Assembly (NCBI RefSeq): GCF_018918005.1
Contig: NZ_JAHLPR010000038.1
Location: 1-64,000 of the forward strand
DNA from: Paenibacillus sp. MSJ-34
GTDB taxonomy: Bacteria; Bacillota; Bacilli; Paenibacillales; Paenibacillaceae
DNA: 64,000 bases
Direction of reading: 5' to 3'
The position numbers were made by a program, and so were the translations under genes. Every line of letters begins with the position of its first letter. Positions within the stretch are counted from its first letter, which is position 1. This document shows, in pieces, positions 7,371 to 16,998 of the stretch. Below the pieces are notes generated by a model. It had not been told where the DNA came from and made no database searches. It was given only the letters and a program-made list of their open reading frames with translations.

Positions 7371-8243
7371 ATGGAACTGAACGATTTGCGCATTTTTCAG
7401 CGTGTTGCCCTGCACGGCAGTATCAGCAAGGCCGCCGCGGAGCTTAACTATGTCCAATCCAATGTCACGGCAAGAATCAAGCAAATTGAGAAGGAATTGC
7501 AAACGCCGTTATTTTATCGGCATCAACGGGGCATGATCCTGACCGCCGAAGGGAGGAAGTTCCGGGAATATGCCGACAAAGTGCTTCTTCATTTCGACGA
7601 TATGATGAAGGCGTTCCAGGACTCGGCTTCCGCACCGGGTTCCCTGGAAATCGGCATGGTCGAAACGATCATCTCGCTCCCGGCAATACTGTCTTCTTTC
7701 TATCGGAAATACCCGCAGGTGGATTTGTCTTTAAAAGCCGGGGTTACCGAACAACTGGTGCAGGACGTGCTTCAATTCAAGGTGGACGGAGCCTTCGTTA
7801 CGGGGCCGATCAACCATCCTCTAATTGAACAGTATGAGGTGTTTCAGGAAGAGTTGGTATTGGTCTCCGCCGAGCAAACGTTCGGGCTCGAAGCGTTGCT
7901 GGAGAAACCGCTGCTTGTGTTTAACCACGGCTGCGGCTATCGGCAGCGATTGGAGAATTGGCTTCGGGACGAAGGGATCGTTCATCGAAAAATGATGGAG
8001 TTCGGTACGTTCGAGACGATTATCGGAAGCGTGGCGGCCGGACTCGGGGTTACGGTGGTCCCCAGATCGGCCGTCGCCGGCGCGCAAGCGAAAGGGATGG
8101 TTCGTTGTTATGAAATCCCTGAGGAACATCGGGTGATCAAGACGGTGTTCATCCGCCGCAAAGACGCTTACATGACGAATACGCTGAACAATTTTATTCG
8201 CGGGATGCTGCCCGTGCCGCTGCGTCCGGAAGAGCATGCATGA
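7371..8243 (+). CDS. LysR-family transcriptional regulator
   Basis: The 290-residue protein has an N-terminal winged helix-turn-helix (residues 1-60, MELNDLRIFQRVALHGSISK then AAAELNYVQSNVTARIKQIE) and a LysR substrate-binding domain from about residue 88. ATG at 7371 is preceded by AAGGGGG; an upstream in-frame start at 7326 would lie over the operator dyad and is unlikely. Its effector is unknown. It probably controls the divergent EamA transporter and itself through the dyad between them. Confidence 0.92.
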   Translation: MELNDLRIFQRVALHGSISKAAAELNYVQSNVTARIKQIEKELQTPLFYRHQRGMILTAEGRKFREYADKVLLHFDDMMKAFQDSASAPGSLEIGMVETIISLPAILSSFYRKYPQVDLSLKAGVTEQLVQDVLQFKVDGAFVTGPINHPLIEQYEVFQEELVLVSAEQTFGLEALLEKPLLVFNHGCGYRQRLENWLRDEGIVHRKMMEFGTFETIIGSVAAGLGVTVVPRSAVAGAQAKGMVRCYEIPEEHRVIKTVFIRRKDAYMTNTLNNFIRGMLPVPLRPEEHA

Positions 8244-8904
8244 GCGTACAATGGCTCGCGTTTGTCCTTTCCTGCCATTTCCTTATATTTGCAGGGCATT
8301 CTTCATGCGAGGTTCGTTCTCTTCTCTTAACCTCGCAGTATCTCCTCATTCCGCCTTTTGCCGAAATCCCGCTCACTCAGGACAGAGATCCCCGTCGTTC
8401 GAACCTAGCGTCTGCCAAATCAACGAGTGATTGCTATAGATCTCCGTTCATACATGAACTCCTCCTTCGATATGAAGATAATCCGGACGACTTCCGATGT
8501 CCCCCATATCGATATCTGCAGGCTCCCGTCAAGAAAAACTTCCTCTCAGAAAACGAAAACCGGCTTATCGATTGAAGGTGCGACGCTTCTGAACGAGAGG
8601 GATATCGACAAAGGAGGCAGAGAGCAATCATACGAGGAGTCATATATGGGGGAAGATAGCTTCGAAAACCCGCAATTGGAGTCTGCTTCACCATTCGCCA
8701 CCGTTGATGGTACTGGCTTTATTGCGCATATAGAAGGGGATGCCTCCCTCCATTTCGAAGGCGATCGCGCGGACCTGCGCTCCTTGTTTGGCGCTAACGA
8801 AACTGGCAATTCTTATTAGGCTCAAAATGAAGACGTCCCCATTCTAGCGAAAGTACGCATCGTTATTAATTGGAAATCGGCGGTTTTACCGTCTTTTCCC
8901 CCTC

Positions 8905-8979
8905 ATTAGCGTGTTTGAGTTTCGTTAGACATTGCAACATGGTGATTTACAGGTTATTAGCGTGTATAAGTTTCGTTAG
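8905..8979. repeat. Two 24-bp direct repeats
   Basis: ATTAGCGTGTTTGAGTTTCG then TTAG (8905-8928) recurs at 8956-8979 with two changes, 51 bp later. The core AGTTTCGTTAGC also occurs inverted at 8793-8804. Confidence 0.75.
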
Positions 8980-9068
8980 CCCGCTCGGGCGAATCGTCAG
9001 CCGCCAGCGGTATGATGAATTATCCAGTTATTTCCTGACGAATGGTCGAAAAATCGGCAAAGTAGGCA

Positions 9069-9151
9069 CGAATAAGTGGATTTTTTCAGTTACTACGCTC
9101 AAAAAATTGATTTTTCCACCGAATTAATGGATTTTTGCAGTTGCTGCCGTT
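9069..9151. repeat. Two ~30-bp imperfect direct repeats
   Basis: CGAATAAGTGGATTTTTTCA at 9069 and CGAATTAATGGATTTTTGCA at 9120 are 51 bp apart and continue with CAGTTACT/CAGTTGCT. The 51-bp period equals that of the neighbouring repeat pair. Confidence 0.7.
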
Positions 9152-9164
9152 GCGAGCGGAAATT

Positions 9165-9200
9165 AAAAAAACCGCAATCAGCATAAGCTGTTGCGGTTTG
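9165..9200 (-). terminator. Terminator of the S1-domain gene
   Basis: Minus strand AACCGCAACAGC, TTAT loop, GCTGATTGCGGTT followed by TTTTT; it starts about 16 bases past the S1-gene stop. Confidence 0.85.
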
Positions 9201-9215
9201 CCTATATCGGATCTA

Positions 9216-9692
9216 TCACATACGTTTGGCGCCGCGTCCTCCGCGTTTGCCTTCCGTGTTTTTCTTCAATGATGAAATGCGTTCTTCGCTGTCCTTGAGA
9301 AAGCGGGACATTTTATCCTCAAATGAAGTTTTGTTGGTTTGCGGTCTAAACGAACGCCCTCCTCGCTCACGTTGAAATCCTCCCGGACGGTCCCCGTCTC
9401 CGTAACTTGGACGGTCCGATCGTGGCGCTCTCGGCGGCCGGCTGCTTTCCACCGGTTTGTCGATCGCCTGCTTGATGGAGAGACCGATTTTGCCGTCTTT
9501 GTCAACATTGATAACTTTGACCGTTACGACATCATCAATCTTCAGATGATCATTGACGTCTTTCACATAGTTGTCGGCGATTTCCGAGATGTGAACGAGA
9601 CCCGTGACACCTCCTGACAGATCTACAAACGCTCCGAAATGTGTAATACCTGTCACCTTGCCCTCTAACTTGGTGCCCACTTCAATTGACAT
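9216..9692 (-). CDS. S1-domain RNA-binding protein (YabR-like)
   Basis: The 158-residue protein has a single S1 OB-fold at residues 1-75 (VGTKLEGKVTGITHFGAFVD, then VHISEIADNYVKDV and KVINVDKDGKIGLSIK), followed by a disordered Arg/Gly-rich tail. YabR and general stress protein 13 share this layout and are thought to bind RNA or ribosomes. ATG at 9690-9692 gives the normal S1 start (MSIEVGTKL), with GGGAGG upstream. Position downstream of divIC and upstream of spoIIE matches B. subtilis yabR. Confidence 0.93.
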   Translation of the reverse strand: MSIEVGTKLEGKVTGITHFGAFVDLSGGVTGLVHISEIADNYVKDVNDHLKIDDVVTVKVINVDKDGKIGLSIKQAIDKPVESSRPPRAPRSDRPSYGDGDRPGGFQRERGGRSFRPQTNKTSFEDKMSRFLKDSEERISSLKKNTEGKRGGRGAKRM

Positions 9693-9824
9693 AGAATAAA
9701 ATGATCCTCCCTTAAAAATATGCAAAGCCTTCGTAGCAAAAAGCTTTAGCTACGCTGATTATAACCGAATCGAGAGGCTTTGGTCAACTGACAGATGTCC
9801 CAAGAAACGCCCTATTCTCCCAAT

Positions 9825-10142
9825 TTAGGGCTCATTGACTTTAATAGGGGTTTCGCCTGGCAAATAAAGGCCCTGTTTCTTGCGGGCGACTTGCCCGATA
9901 TATTCCGGATCGTTCAGCCGAACGATCTCTTGTTTCAATTCGTCCCGGGCTTGCGTCGTCTCGTTAAGCGACTTCGCCACACCGACCAGCTGCTCCCGGT
10001 TGGAATTCAGCTGCACGCTCTGCGTGAAAAAAGTGTAGACGCACCAACCGAAGAAAACGACCATGAACATCATCCAAAGCCGTAGACGCCTGCGCGCTCC
10101 CACATATTTAGCTGACGGTTTCCCTGCTGAAGATGATGCCAT
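9825..10142 (-). CDS. divIC: Septum formation initiator DivIC (FtsB family)
   Basis: The 105-residue protein has a basic N-terminus, one membrane segment at about residues 24-43 and an extracytoplasmic coiled coil, followed by the conserved short C-terminal motif ARKKQGLYLPGE. DivIC works with DivIB and FtsL in the divisome. ATG is preceded by AGGAGGG. It follows yabQ as in B. subtilis, with a small repeat-bearing gap before it. Confidence 0.93.
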   Translation of the reverse strand: MASSSAGKPSAKYVGARRRLRLWMMFMVVFFGWCVYTFFTQSVQLNSNREQLVGVAKSLNETTQARDELKQEIVRLNDPEYIGQVARKKQGLYLPGETPIKVNEP

Positions 10143-10158
10143 AATCTACCCTCCTATA

Positions 10159-10263
10159 AGTTTTGCGAAGCAAAACTAACTTCGTAAGCATTCGCTTGGT
10201 TTGTGAGGTCTACTTCATTGCAAAAGCTTCGTATAAACTATCTTCGTAAGCATCCGCTTATAC
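10159..10263. repeat. Palindrome and direct repeats between yabQ and divIC
   Basis: A perfect palindrome, AGTTTTGC-GAA-GCAAAACT (10159-10177), is followed by two copies of CTTCGTAAGCATTCGCTT-like sequence (near 10180 and 10243, 63 bp apart). A related block, CTTCGTAGC...GCTACG, occurs just beyond divIC near 9728-9755. Confidence 0.7.
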
Positions 10264-10267
10264 TCTA

Positions 10268-10840
10268 TCAGTCAAACAGCCGTTTCCATAGCTTTGCGAT
10301 CCAATCCCCGATGCGTCTAAGCCATTCCGGCATCCGCAATCTCCGTACGAGAGGCTTGGCCATCCATGCGAGCAGCTTCCAAAACGGAAGCAAGATATGC
10401 AGCAGCATTTTGCCGATAAAGATGGAAATCGCAAGCAAAAAACCGGCGAGAATTCGCAATAATCGATATAGTAAAATAATGGGCCGTACCACAGTTACAT
10501 CAAAGAAACGCACAAGGAACCAAATGAACTGCTTGACCGCCTTAATTAAGATTACCACAATTTTTACCGTTATTGAACTAATGAACAAAAAATAGAACCA
10601 AACTCCTAGAAAAAGGCCGAGGAAAACATAAAACCGCACTTCTCCCTGATTATTGACATATAACACGCGGAATACGAATCCTGTCGCGAGCAGCCAATAC
10701 ACGATATCGAGAACCGGCTTCGTCCATTTGGGGAAATAGAGCTGGCCCGAAACGACGCGGTAGCTGTCGAACACGATGCCCATGCATACCCCGCTAGCCA
10801 GCATCGCGAGCACGGTCATCAATTGAATATGCAAGCTCAC
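10268..10840 (-). CDS. yabQ: Spore cortex biosynthesis protein YabQ
   Basis: YabQ is an outer-forespore-membrane protein required for cortex formation (B. subtilis knowledge). The 190-residue product has an N-terminal hydrophobic segment and several further membrane spans (VLDIVYWLLATGFVFRVLY, then VFLGLFLGVWFYFLFI). It begins with GTG that overlaps the yabP stop by four bases (GTGA), which implies translational coupling. It is probably transcribed by sigma-E with yabP, although I did not identify the promoter. Confidence 0.92.
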   Translation of the reverse strand: MSLHIQLMTVLAMLASGVCMGIVFDSYRVVSGQLYFPKWTKPVLDIVYWLLATGFVFRVLYVNNQGEVRFYVFLGLFLGVWFYFLFISSITVKIVVILIKAVKQFIWFLVRFFDVTVVRPIILLYRLLRILAGFLLAISIFIGKMLLHILLPFWKLLAWMAKPLVRRLRMPEWLRRIGDWIAKLWKRLFD

Positions 10841-11118
10841 TTAAACAACTTCCCTAACAGGCCTTTTGATTTGCCTTGCGAGTTTGGATCCAAGTAGGTT
10901 AGGGAGTTGACCAATCCTTCGATCGCGACAAGACCTTGCTCCAGGCTTAAATTTTTAATGTGCAAATTTTGCCCGCGAATGGCGATAAATCCGCATTCCG
11001 TATCCAAGAGAAACTCCTCGTTATCGAAACTTTCCACATTGCTCACCCCGGAAATTTCGAGAAGCTTGCGATTGAGCATTTTTACCTCTTGCCGCTTCGT
11101 TTTTCCTTGATCGACCAT
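10837..11118 (-). CDS. yabP: Spore cortex protein YabP
   Basis: The 93-residue protein fits the YabP/YqfC family: LLEISGVSNVESFDNEEFLL near the N-terminus, then TECGFIAIRGQNLHIKNLSL and EQGLVAIEGLV. Family members are small mother-cell proteins needed for spore cortex. The ATG has a GGAGGGG ribosome-binding site and the gene overlaps yabQ by four bases. Together with yabQ it forms a two-gene sporulation unit embedded between rqcP and divIC. Confidence 0.92.
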   Translation of the reverse strand: MVDQGKTKRQEVKMLNRKLLEISGVSNVESFDNEEFLLDTECGFIAIRGQNLHIKNLSLEQGLVAIEGLVNSLTYLDPNSQGKSKGLLGKLFK

Positions 11119-11175
11119 GGCATGTACCCCTCCTTCTAAGACTAGCTTATGGAGGAGGCATTCGCTTTAGAACTG

Positions 11176-11208
11176 AAAAAAGAGACAACGTCTCATGACA
11201 TTGTCTCT
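11176..11208 (-). terminator. Terminator of the hbs-rqcP unit
   Basis: Minus-strand arms AGAGACAA/TTGTCTCT are separated by a 12-base loop and followed by TTTTTT. It separates rqcP from yabP. Confidence 0.85.
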
Positions 11209-11227
11209 TGTGACTATACTTTTGAAG

Positions 11228-11506
11228 TTACCACTGGAAGTCGTTGTTTTTCGCAATCGGTTCTTCCTTGATCAAGGTATATAAGTGCGCCGCTTCCTCT
11301 TTCCGGGTCGTTTCCGCCGTACGTTCCACTCGGACGGTGACGAGCTTCTGACCGAATTGAATCGTAATTTCGTCGCCGACTTTCACGGAGCTGCTCGGTT
11401 TCGCGTCTTTGCCGTTAATCCATACCCGGCCTTGATCCGACACGTCCTTGGCAACGGTGCGCCGCTTAATCAGCCTCGATACTTTCAGGAATTTATCGAC
11501 ACGCAT
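11228..11506 (-). CDS. rqcP: S4-domain ribosome quality-control protein RqcP (YabO/Hsp15-like)
   Basis: The 92-residue product is almost entirely an S4 RNA-binding domain: MRVDKFLKVSRLIKRRTVAK, then DQGRVWINGKDAKPSSSVKVGD. RqcP (YabO) cooperates with RqcH to add alanine tails to stalled nascent chains on 50S subunits (established for B. subtilis). It starts two bases after the hbs stop, so it is co-transcribed with hbs and ends at a strong terminator. Confidence 0.93.
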   Translation of the reverse strand: MRVDKFLKVSRLIKRRTVAKDVSDQGRVWINGKDAKPSSSVKVGDEITIQFGQKLVTVRVERTAETTRKEEAAHLYTLIKEEPIAKNNDFQW

Positions 11507-11508
11507 TA

Positions 11509-11781
11509 TTATTTTACAGCTTCTTTAAGTTTGTTGCCCGCTTTAAACGCAGGGACGTTCGATTCCGGAATTTGGATCGTTTTGCCCGTTTGCGGGTTGC
11601 GGCCCGTGCGGCCGGAGCGTTTGCGGGTTTCGAACGTGCCGAAACCGATCAATTGCACTTTGTCGCCGCTAGCAAGCGCATCCGTTACTTCGCCCAAAAA
11701 GCTGTTCAAAACGGACTCAACGTCCTTTTTTGTCAAACCGCTTTTTGTTGCAATGTTGTTTACCAAATCAGTTTTGTTCAT
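11509..11781 (-). CDS. hbs: DNA-binding protein HU
   Basis: The 90-residue protein is a full HU: MNKTDLVNNIATKSGLTKKD, then FGTFETRKRSGRTGRNPQTG and IPESNVPAFKAGNKLKEAVK. HU is the main nucleoid-bending protein. GGGAGG precedes the ATG. In B. subtilis hbs lies elsewhere, so the position between mazG and rqcP is a lineage-specific arrangement. Confidence 0.98.
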   Translation of the reverse strand: MNKTDLVNNIATKSGLTKKDVESVLNSFLGEVTDALASGDKVQLIGFGTFETRKRSGRTGRNPQTGKTIQIPESNVPAFKAGNKLKEAVK

Positions 11782-11918
11782 TATTATAAGCCTCCCAAAA
11801 TAAAGATTAATCGATTATGTATTCTTGGTTTGTTAGGAAATTCCTTCTTTTAGAAACTTCTTTTTTCGAAATTTGAGCAATTTAATAGAATTTTGGCGAA
11901 AACGGTTCGATCCGCGCG

Positions 11919-13400
11919 TTAATCTAGCGTTTTGGCCTCCTGCCACCATTGCTCCATCTCTAGTAAATCAGTTTGGTCAAAAGATTTGCCTCTTATACGC
12001 AGTTGCTCTTCAATATGGCGAAATCTTCGAATAAATTTTCGATTGGTCATCGCAAGCGCCTCTTCCGGATCCGCCTTGACGAACCGCGCCGCGTTCACAA
12101 CCGCAAACAACAAGTCGCCAAGCTCGGACATTTGGCGTTCATGCGGCTCTTCGCCGGCAACCGCTTGTTTCAATTCGGCCAGCTCTTCCTCCACTTTGGC
12201 AAGCACGTCTTCGAGCTTGTCCCAATCGAAGCCGACTTTCGCCGCCTTCTTCTGAAGCTTGTACGCTTTCATCAGCGCCGGCAAATCGCGCGGAACGCCG
12301 TCCAGCGCCGACCGCTCATCCGGGTTGATCCCCTTGCGCCGTTTCTCTTCCGCCTTCATCTGGTCCCAGTTGCGGAGCGCTTCGTCCGCATTCCCGGCAG
12401 CCTGATCGCCGAATACGTGCGGATGGCGGAACAGCAGCTTTTCGTTCAATCCGTTAATAACGTCGTAAACGGTAAATGTTCCCGTTTCCTCTTCCATCTG
12501 CGAGTGAAGCATAATTTGCAGCAGCAAATCTCCCAGCTCCTCCTGCATCGCCAACGGATCGTCGTCGTCAATCGTCTCAAGCACTTCATACGTTTCTTCA
12601 ATCAAATTTTTGCGGATCGATTGATGCGTTTGCTCGCGATCCCACGGGCAGCCTTCCGGACTGCGCAAAATGCCGACGATTTCATGCAAGCGGGCAAACG
12701 TCCGATTGCGGACGCTGTCGGCTTCCGTTTGCGGCAACCATATGAGCGACAGATTGCCGTATCCCTCCAACCGGTCCAATTCATACAGCGGCACCCGAAC
12801 GATCCGCTCCTCGCCCGAAACGCCGAGCGCATGGCCTACGACAACCTCGTAATCGTCGGGATAAACCTCCATCAGGCTCAGCTTGACGTCCGAAGCGGTA
12901 AACGTATCGTATACTTGGCCGATGACCGTATGCAGCTTCGGCTGCAGCAGCGAAGACGGCAAATCGTGGGCGTCCAGCAGTTGGAAGCCTTCGATCGGAT
13001 CGAAGCCGAACCGCAGAAACGTCTGATCCAGGAAGCTCTCGCCCCCCATGATCGCAAGCTCGACACCCGCGTCCGGGCAACGTTCCCGCAGCAGGCGAAC
13101 CGTCGCTTCCGCCACCATCGGGTGACCCGGCACGGCATAGACGATGTCGCCCGCTTCCGCGGCCCATGCCACCAATTTCGTTGCAATCGCATCGTATACG
13201 TCCGGGAACGATTCATGCGACTCGTAGACGGAGTCGAACGACGTATAAGCGATGCCGTGATCCCGAAGCATCGCCATCATCGGATGGCGCTCCGTCCGCA
13301 CGAACAGGCGCTTTGCGGATTGAAGCGTCTTCCAAACGCCAAGGGTAAGCTGATCGGCGTCGCCGGTTCCAAGCCCGACGACGGTAATGGCTGCACACAT
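11919..13400 (-). CDS. yabN: YabN: tetrapyrrole-methylase-like domain fused to MazG pyrophosphohydrolase
   Basis: The 493-residue product joins an N-terminal SAM-dependent tetrapyrrole-methylase-like domain (residues 1-220; VVGLGTGDADQLT, YAVPGHPMVAEATVRLL) to a C-terminal MazG domain pair (about 235-490; RSPEGCPWDREQTHQSIRKN, LIEETYEVLETIDD, ELGDLLLQI). MazG hydrolyses NTPs, removing aberrant nucleotides; the role of the methylase-like half is not established. ATG has an AGGAGGG ribosome-binding site. It lies downstream of the flippase gene with a 19-bp gap, so both are probably one transcript. Confidence 0.95.
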   Translation of the reverse strand: MCAAITVVGLGTGDADQLTLGVWKTLQSAKRLFVRTERHPMMAMLRDHGIAYTSFDSVYESHESFPDVYDAIATKLVAWAAEAGDIVYAVPGHPMVAEATVRLLRERCPDAGVELAIMGGESFLDQTFLRFGFDPIEGFQLLDAHDLPSSLLQPKLHTVIGQVYDTFTASDVKLSLMEVYPDDYEVVVGHALGVSGEERIVRVPLYELDRLEGYGNLSLIWLPQTEADSVRNRTFARLHEIVGILRSPEGCPWDREQTHQSIRKNLIEETYEVLETIDDDDPLAMQEELGDLLLQIMLHSQMEEETGTFTVYDVINGLNEKLLFRHPHVFGDQAAGNADEALRNWDQMKAEEKRRKGINPDERSALDGVPRDLPALMKAYKLQKKAAKVGFDWDKLEDVLAKVEEELAELKQAVAGEEPHERQMSELGDLLFAVVNAARFVKADPEEALAMTNRKFIRRFRHIEEQLRIRGKSFDQTDLLEMEQWWQEAKTLD

Positions 13401-13419
13401 ATGATATCCCTCCTATAAG

Positions 13420-15063
13420 TTAGCGGAAATCCACGGAACGTTTCGCCCGGGGAACCAGCTTCCGCAGCAGCGGAACGGCTAGCAGTTCGCGCTCGGTCAT
13501 CATTCGCGTTGCGATAACGACAAAACCGACGGCAGCGACGCCGACGGCGACGCCGGTCAGCGCGACGGCCGCTGCGGCCGTCCTCGTCCCCGCAACGCCG
13601 ATGGCGGCAAGCAGCGACGCCGTCCCCAGCTTCGCGGCCCAGACCGCGACGGCCATAACGGCGAGCGCAAGCGCCGGTTTGCCGAGATCGGCCGCGAAGT
13701 CGGGGCGGATGCCCGCCGCCCGCAGCAGCGCGCCCGTATTGAGCAGCGCCGCGAAGACATAGGCGACGACGCCGGCCAGCGCGGCCCCGTTAATTCCCCA
13801 CAACGGGACGAGCCATACGTTCAGGCCGATCTTGACCGCCGTCCCCAGCAGCAGATGAACGACCGGCGTCTTCGCGCGGCCGATCGCTTGCAGCAGCGCC
13901 GACGAGACGATCGTAAGCGCGCTGGCGGCGGCCGTGAACGAGACGATCGTCATGGCGTCCGTGCCTGCGTCGTTCGTATACAACATGACGTTAATCGGCT
14001 CCGAGAGCAGTGCGAGGCCGATCGAGGCGGCGCACCCCGTCAAACCGAACCAGCGCAGCGTCCGGTGAATTTGCGCCGTGTAGGCGGCTTGTACGCCCCG
14101 CTGCGCCGCTTGCGCCATCGCCGGGACGAAAGTGACCGACAACGAGCTGACGACCATCCCGACAAGTTGGACGAGCGGCAAGCCGCGGTTGTAGACGCCG
14201 TATTCGGCCAGCGCTTGCAGTCCGGCCATTCCGCTATGCTGCAGCAGGCGCGGAACGGTGAACGTATCGACGATCCCGATAACCGGAACGGCGATGGCGC
14301 CCAAGCAAACGGGGATCGCGTACCGGACAAGCCGGCGCACGGTCGTCCAGAGCGGCTCCTTCCGTGCCGCTTCGGCGGCGGCGTTGGCTCCGGCGATGCT
14401 TATCCCGCCGCGGGCGTCCCTGATCCGGTACCAGATCATGACCGCAAGTCCGCCCGCCGCACCGGCCGCCGATCCGAAGGTCGCCCCGGCCGCGATCCAA
14501 TCGGCGGAAGCGCCGATGTTCGTGAAATGGATCAATAAGGCCACCATCGTCGCCACTCGTACCGTTTGCTCGGCCAATTGCGAGACCGCGGTCGGCAGCA
14601 TATTCTGCTTCCCTTGGAAATATCCGCGCAGCGCCGCCATGACCGGAGCGAGCAGCAGGGCGAAGGATGCGCTTTGTATCGCTCTCGCCGTCTGGCGCTG
14701 TCCGATCCAGGACGCGACATGCTCCGCTCCCAAGTATAAGGCGGCGAAGAAGACGATTCCTAACGCCGCAAGCAGCGCCGCCGATATGCGCAATATTGTG
14801 CGCGCCCCCGCTTCATCGCCGACAGCCGTCCGTTCGGCCACGAACTTGGACACGGCCACCGGAAAGCCTGCCGTCGCGAGAAAGAGCAGCAGCACGTAAA
14901 ACGGATATACGGCGTTATAAATACCGAACACTGCATCCCCGGCTATATTTTGAAGCGGTATTTTCTGCAACGTGCCAATCAGCTTCGATACGGCAGCCGC
15001 CATACCGAGCATGAGCGCGCCTTGCCACAGCTTGCCCGCGGCCGCGCTTCCCTTCTCTCCCAT
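13420..15063 (-). CDS. SpoVB/YabM-type polysaccharide flippase (MOP superfamily)
   Basis: The 547-residue integral membrane protein has about 14 hydrophobic spans and the N-terminal signature of the MVF/SpoVB family (KLWQGALMLGMAAAVSKLIG, NIAGDAVFGIYNAVYPFYVL). These proteins flip lipid-linked saccharides across the membrane, for example lipid II. The genomic position upstream of yabN matches B. subtilis yabM rather than spoVB itself, so the substrate is uncertain. GC is higher than in its neighbours, with Ala-rich helices. GAGGGG precedes the ATG. Confidence 0.9.
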   Translation of the reverse strand: MGEKGSAAAGKLWQGALMLGMAAAVSKLIGTLQKIPLQNIAGDAVFGIYNAVYPFYVLLLFLATAGFPVAVSKFVAERTAVGDEAGARTILRISAALLAALGIVFFAALYLGAEHVASWIGQRQTARAIQSASFALLLAPVMAALRGYFQGKQNMLPTAVSQLAEQTVRVATMVALLIHFTNIGASADWIAAGATFGSAAGAAGGLAVMIWYRIRDARGGISIAGANAAAEAARKEPLWTTVRRLVRYAIPVCLGAIAVPVIGIVDTFTVPRLLQHSGMAGLQALAEYGVYNRGLPLVQLVGMVVSSLSVTFVPAMAQAAQRGVQAAYTAQIHRTLRWFGLTGCAASIGLALLSEPINVMLYTNDAGTDAMTIVSFTAAASALTIVSSALLQAIGRAKTPVVHLLLGTAVKIGLNVWLVPLWGINGAALAGVVAYVFAALLNTGALLRAAGIRPDFAADLGKPALALAVMAVAVWAAKLGTASLLAAIGVAGTRTAAAAVALTGVAVGVAAVGFVVIATRMMTERELLAVPLLRKLVPRAKRSVDFR

Positions 15064-15099
15064 AAGCGCCCCTCGACTCGATTGTTGTACTTCATATGC

Positions 15100-15142
15100 A
15101 AAAAACTTCTATAACCCACCCGTGACGGTCGTTATAGAAGTT
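15100..15142 (-). terminator. Terminator of spoVT
   Basis: Minus-strand arms AACTTCTATAAC/GTTATAGAAGTT are separated by a 15-base loop and followed by TTTT. It lies about 30 bases past the spoVT stop. Confidence 0.85.
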
Positions 15143-15170
15143 TGCGAACGGAAATGGCCCATTAATGCCT

Positions 15171-15713
15171 CTACTGCTCCATCTGCTTCCCTAAGAAGGC
15201 GGCGGCGGTTTCCGCCATTTTGGTTTCCAATTGCGACATCTTCACGCCTTCGTCTTTATTCAACAAGACGACCGTTCCGATCGGATCGCCTCCGGCAATG
15301 ATCGGCGCCGCAACGAACGAGCTGTACGTATCCTGATTGTCCCTGCTAATTTCGTAAGTACCCGGAGTCGCCTCCAGAAGCGTCTTGCGGTTGTCCATGC
15401 AATGTTCGAGCAAAGACCCGATTTGCTTATCCATATATTCTTTCTTGGAGCCTCCCGCAACCGCAATAATCGTGTCGCGATCGGTTATGAGGGTAATATG
15501 CCCCGTGCTTTCATACAACGATTCCGCATATTCTTTCGCGAAGTCGCCCAATTCCCCGATCGGCGAATATTTTTTCAAAATCACTTCTCCGTCGCGATCC
15601 ACGAAAATTTCCAAAGGGTCCCCCTCGCGAATTCTTAGCGTGCGGCGAATTTCTTTAGGAATAACGACACGACCTAAATCATCAATACGACGAACAATAC
15701 CAGTAGCTTTCAT
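15171..15713 (-). CDS. spoVT: Stage V sporulation transcription factor SpoVT
   Basis: SpoVT modulates sigma-G-dependent genes in the forespore. The 180-residue product has an N-terminal AbrB-type swapped-hairpin DNA-binding domain (MKATGIVRRIDDLGRVVIPK, then EIRRTLRIREGDPLEIFVD) and a C-terminal GAF-like domain (HITLITDRDTIIAVAGG). ATG at 15711-15713 reproduces the family N-terminus, although the frame stays open to 15749. Length is close to the 178 residues in B. subtilis. A sigma-G-type promoter lies upstream and a terminator downstream. Confidence 0.97.
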   Translation of the reverse strand: MKATGIVRRIDDLGRVVIPKEIRRTLRIREGDPLEIFVDRDGEVILKKYSPIGELGDFAKEYAESLYESTGHITLITDRDTIIAVAGGSKKEYMDKQIGSLLEHCMDNRKTLLEATPGTYEISRDNQDTYSSFVAAPIIAGGDPIGTVVLLNKDEGVKMSQLETKMAETAAAFLGKQMEQ

Positions 15714-15805
15714 CTTTCTTGTTGCCTCGCTTTCTTCAATGGTTTGCAACTACTGTTTTTTATTGGGAAGAGGGGAGATGTAGATTTTTGGTGAAATCAT
15801 GACCA

Positions 15806-15836
15806 TAGTATTCATCTGCTCCCAGATTCTTATACA
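15806..15836 (-). promoter_or_regulatory. Sigma-G-type promoter of spoVT
   Basis: Minus strand TGTATA (15831-15836), an 18-base spacer and AATACTA (15806-15812) fit the sigma-G/F pattern (TGMATA...CATACTA). spoVT is transcribed by sigma-G in B. subtilis. Confidence 0.6.
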
Positions 15837-15963
15837 TGATGGTTGTACGCGCATTATTCCTAAATAGTTTCGCAAAAAAGCAAAAAATAGCAATTTTTCG
15901 ACAGCTATTTTTCGCTTGTTCAACAATTTTTCAATTAATTTGCTGATCGACCCAATGGAGGTA

Positions 15964-16984
<1,021 letters not shown>

Positions 16985-16998
<14 letters not shown>

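Larger units (their letters stand above)
8244..9164. other. Long non-coding stretch with dispersed repeats
   Basis: No convincing gene is present in about 920 bp. A hairpin with arms GCGAGGTT/AACCTCGC (8307-8336) lies just past the LysR stop. Short frames occur (for example 8646-8819, with a fair GAGGAG ribosome-binding site), but their products resemble nothing known and run into repeat sequence. The right half carries the two repeat families described separately. Confidence 0.6.

Noticed and set aside
8427-8819. 130-residue plus-strand frame after the LysR gene, with an internal start at 8646 that has a fair ribosome-binding site
   Set aside because: No recognisable domain, it crosses repeat sequence at its end, and its composition resembles translated non-coding DNA.
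11973-13418. 481-residue open frame antisense to yabN
   Set aside because: It is the antisense shadow of a strongly conserved gene; its Arg/Gln/His-rich composition is typical of such frames and it matches no family.
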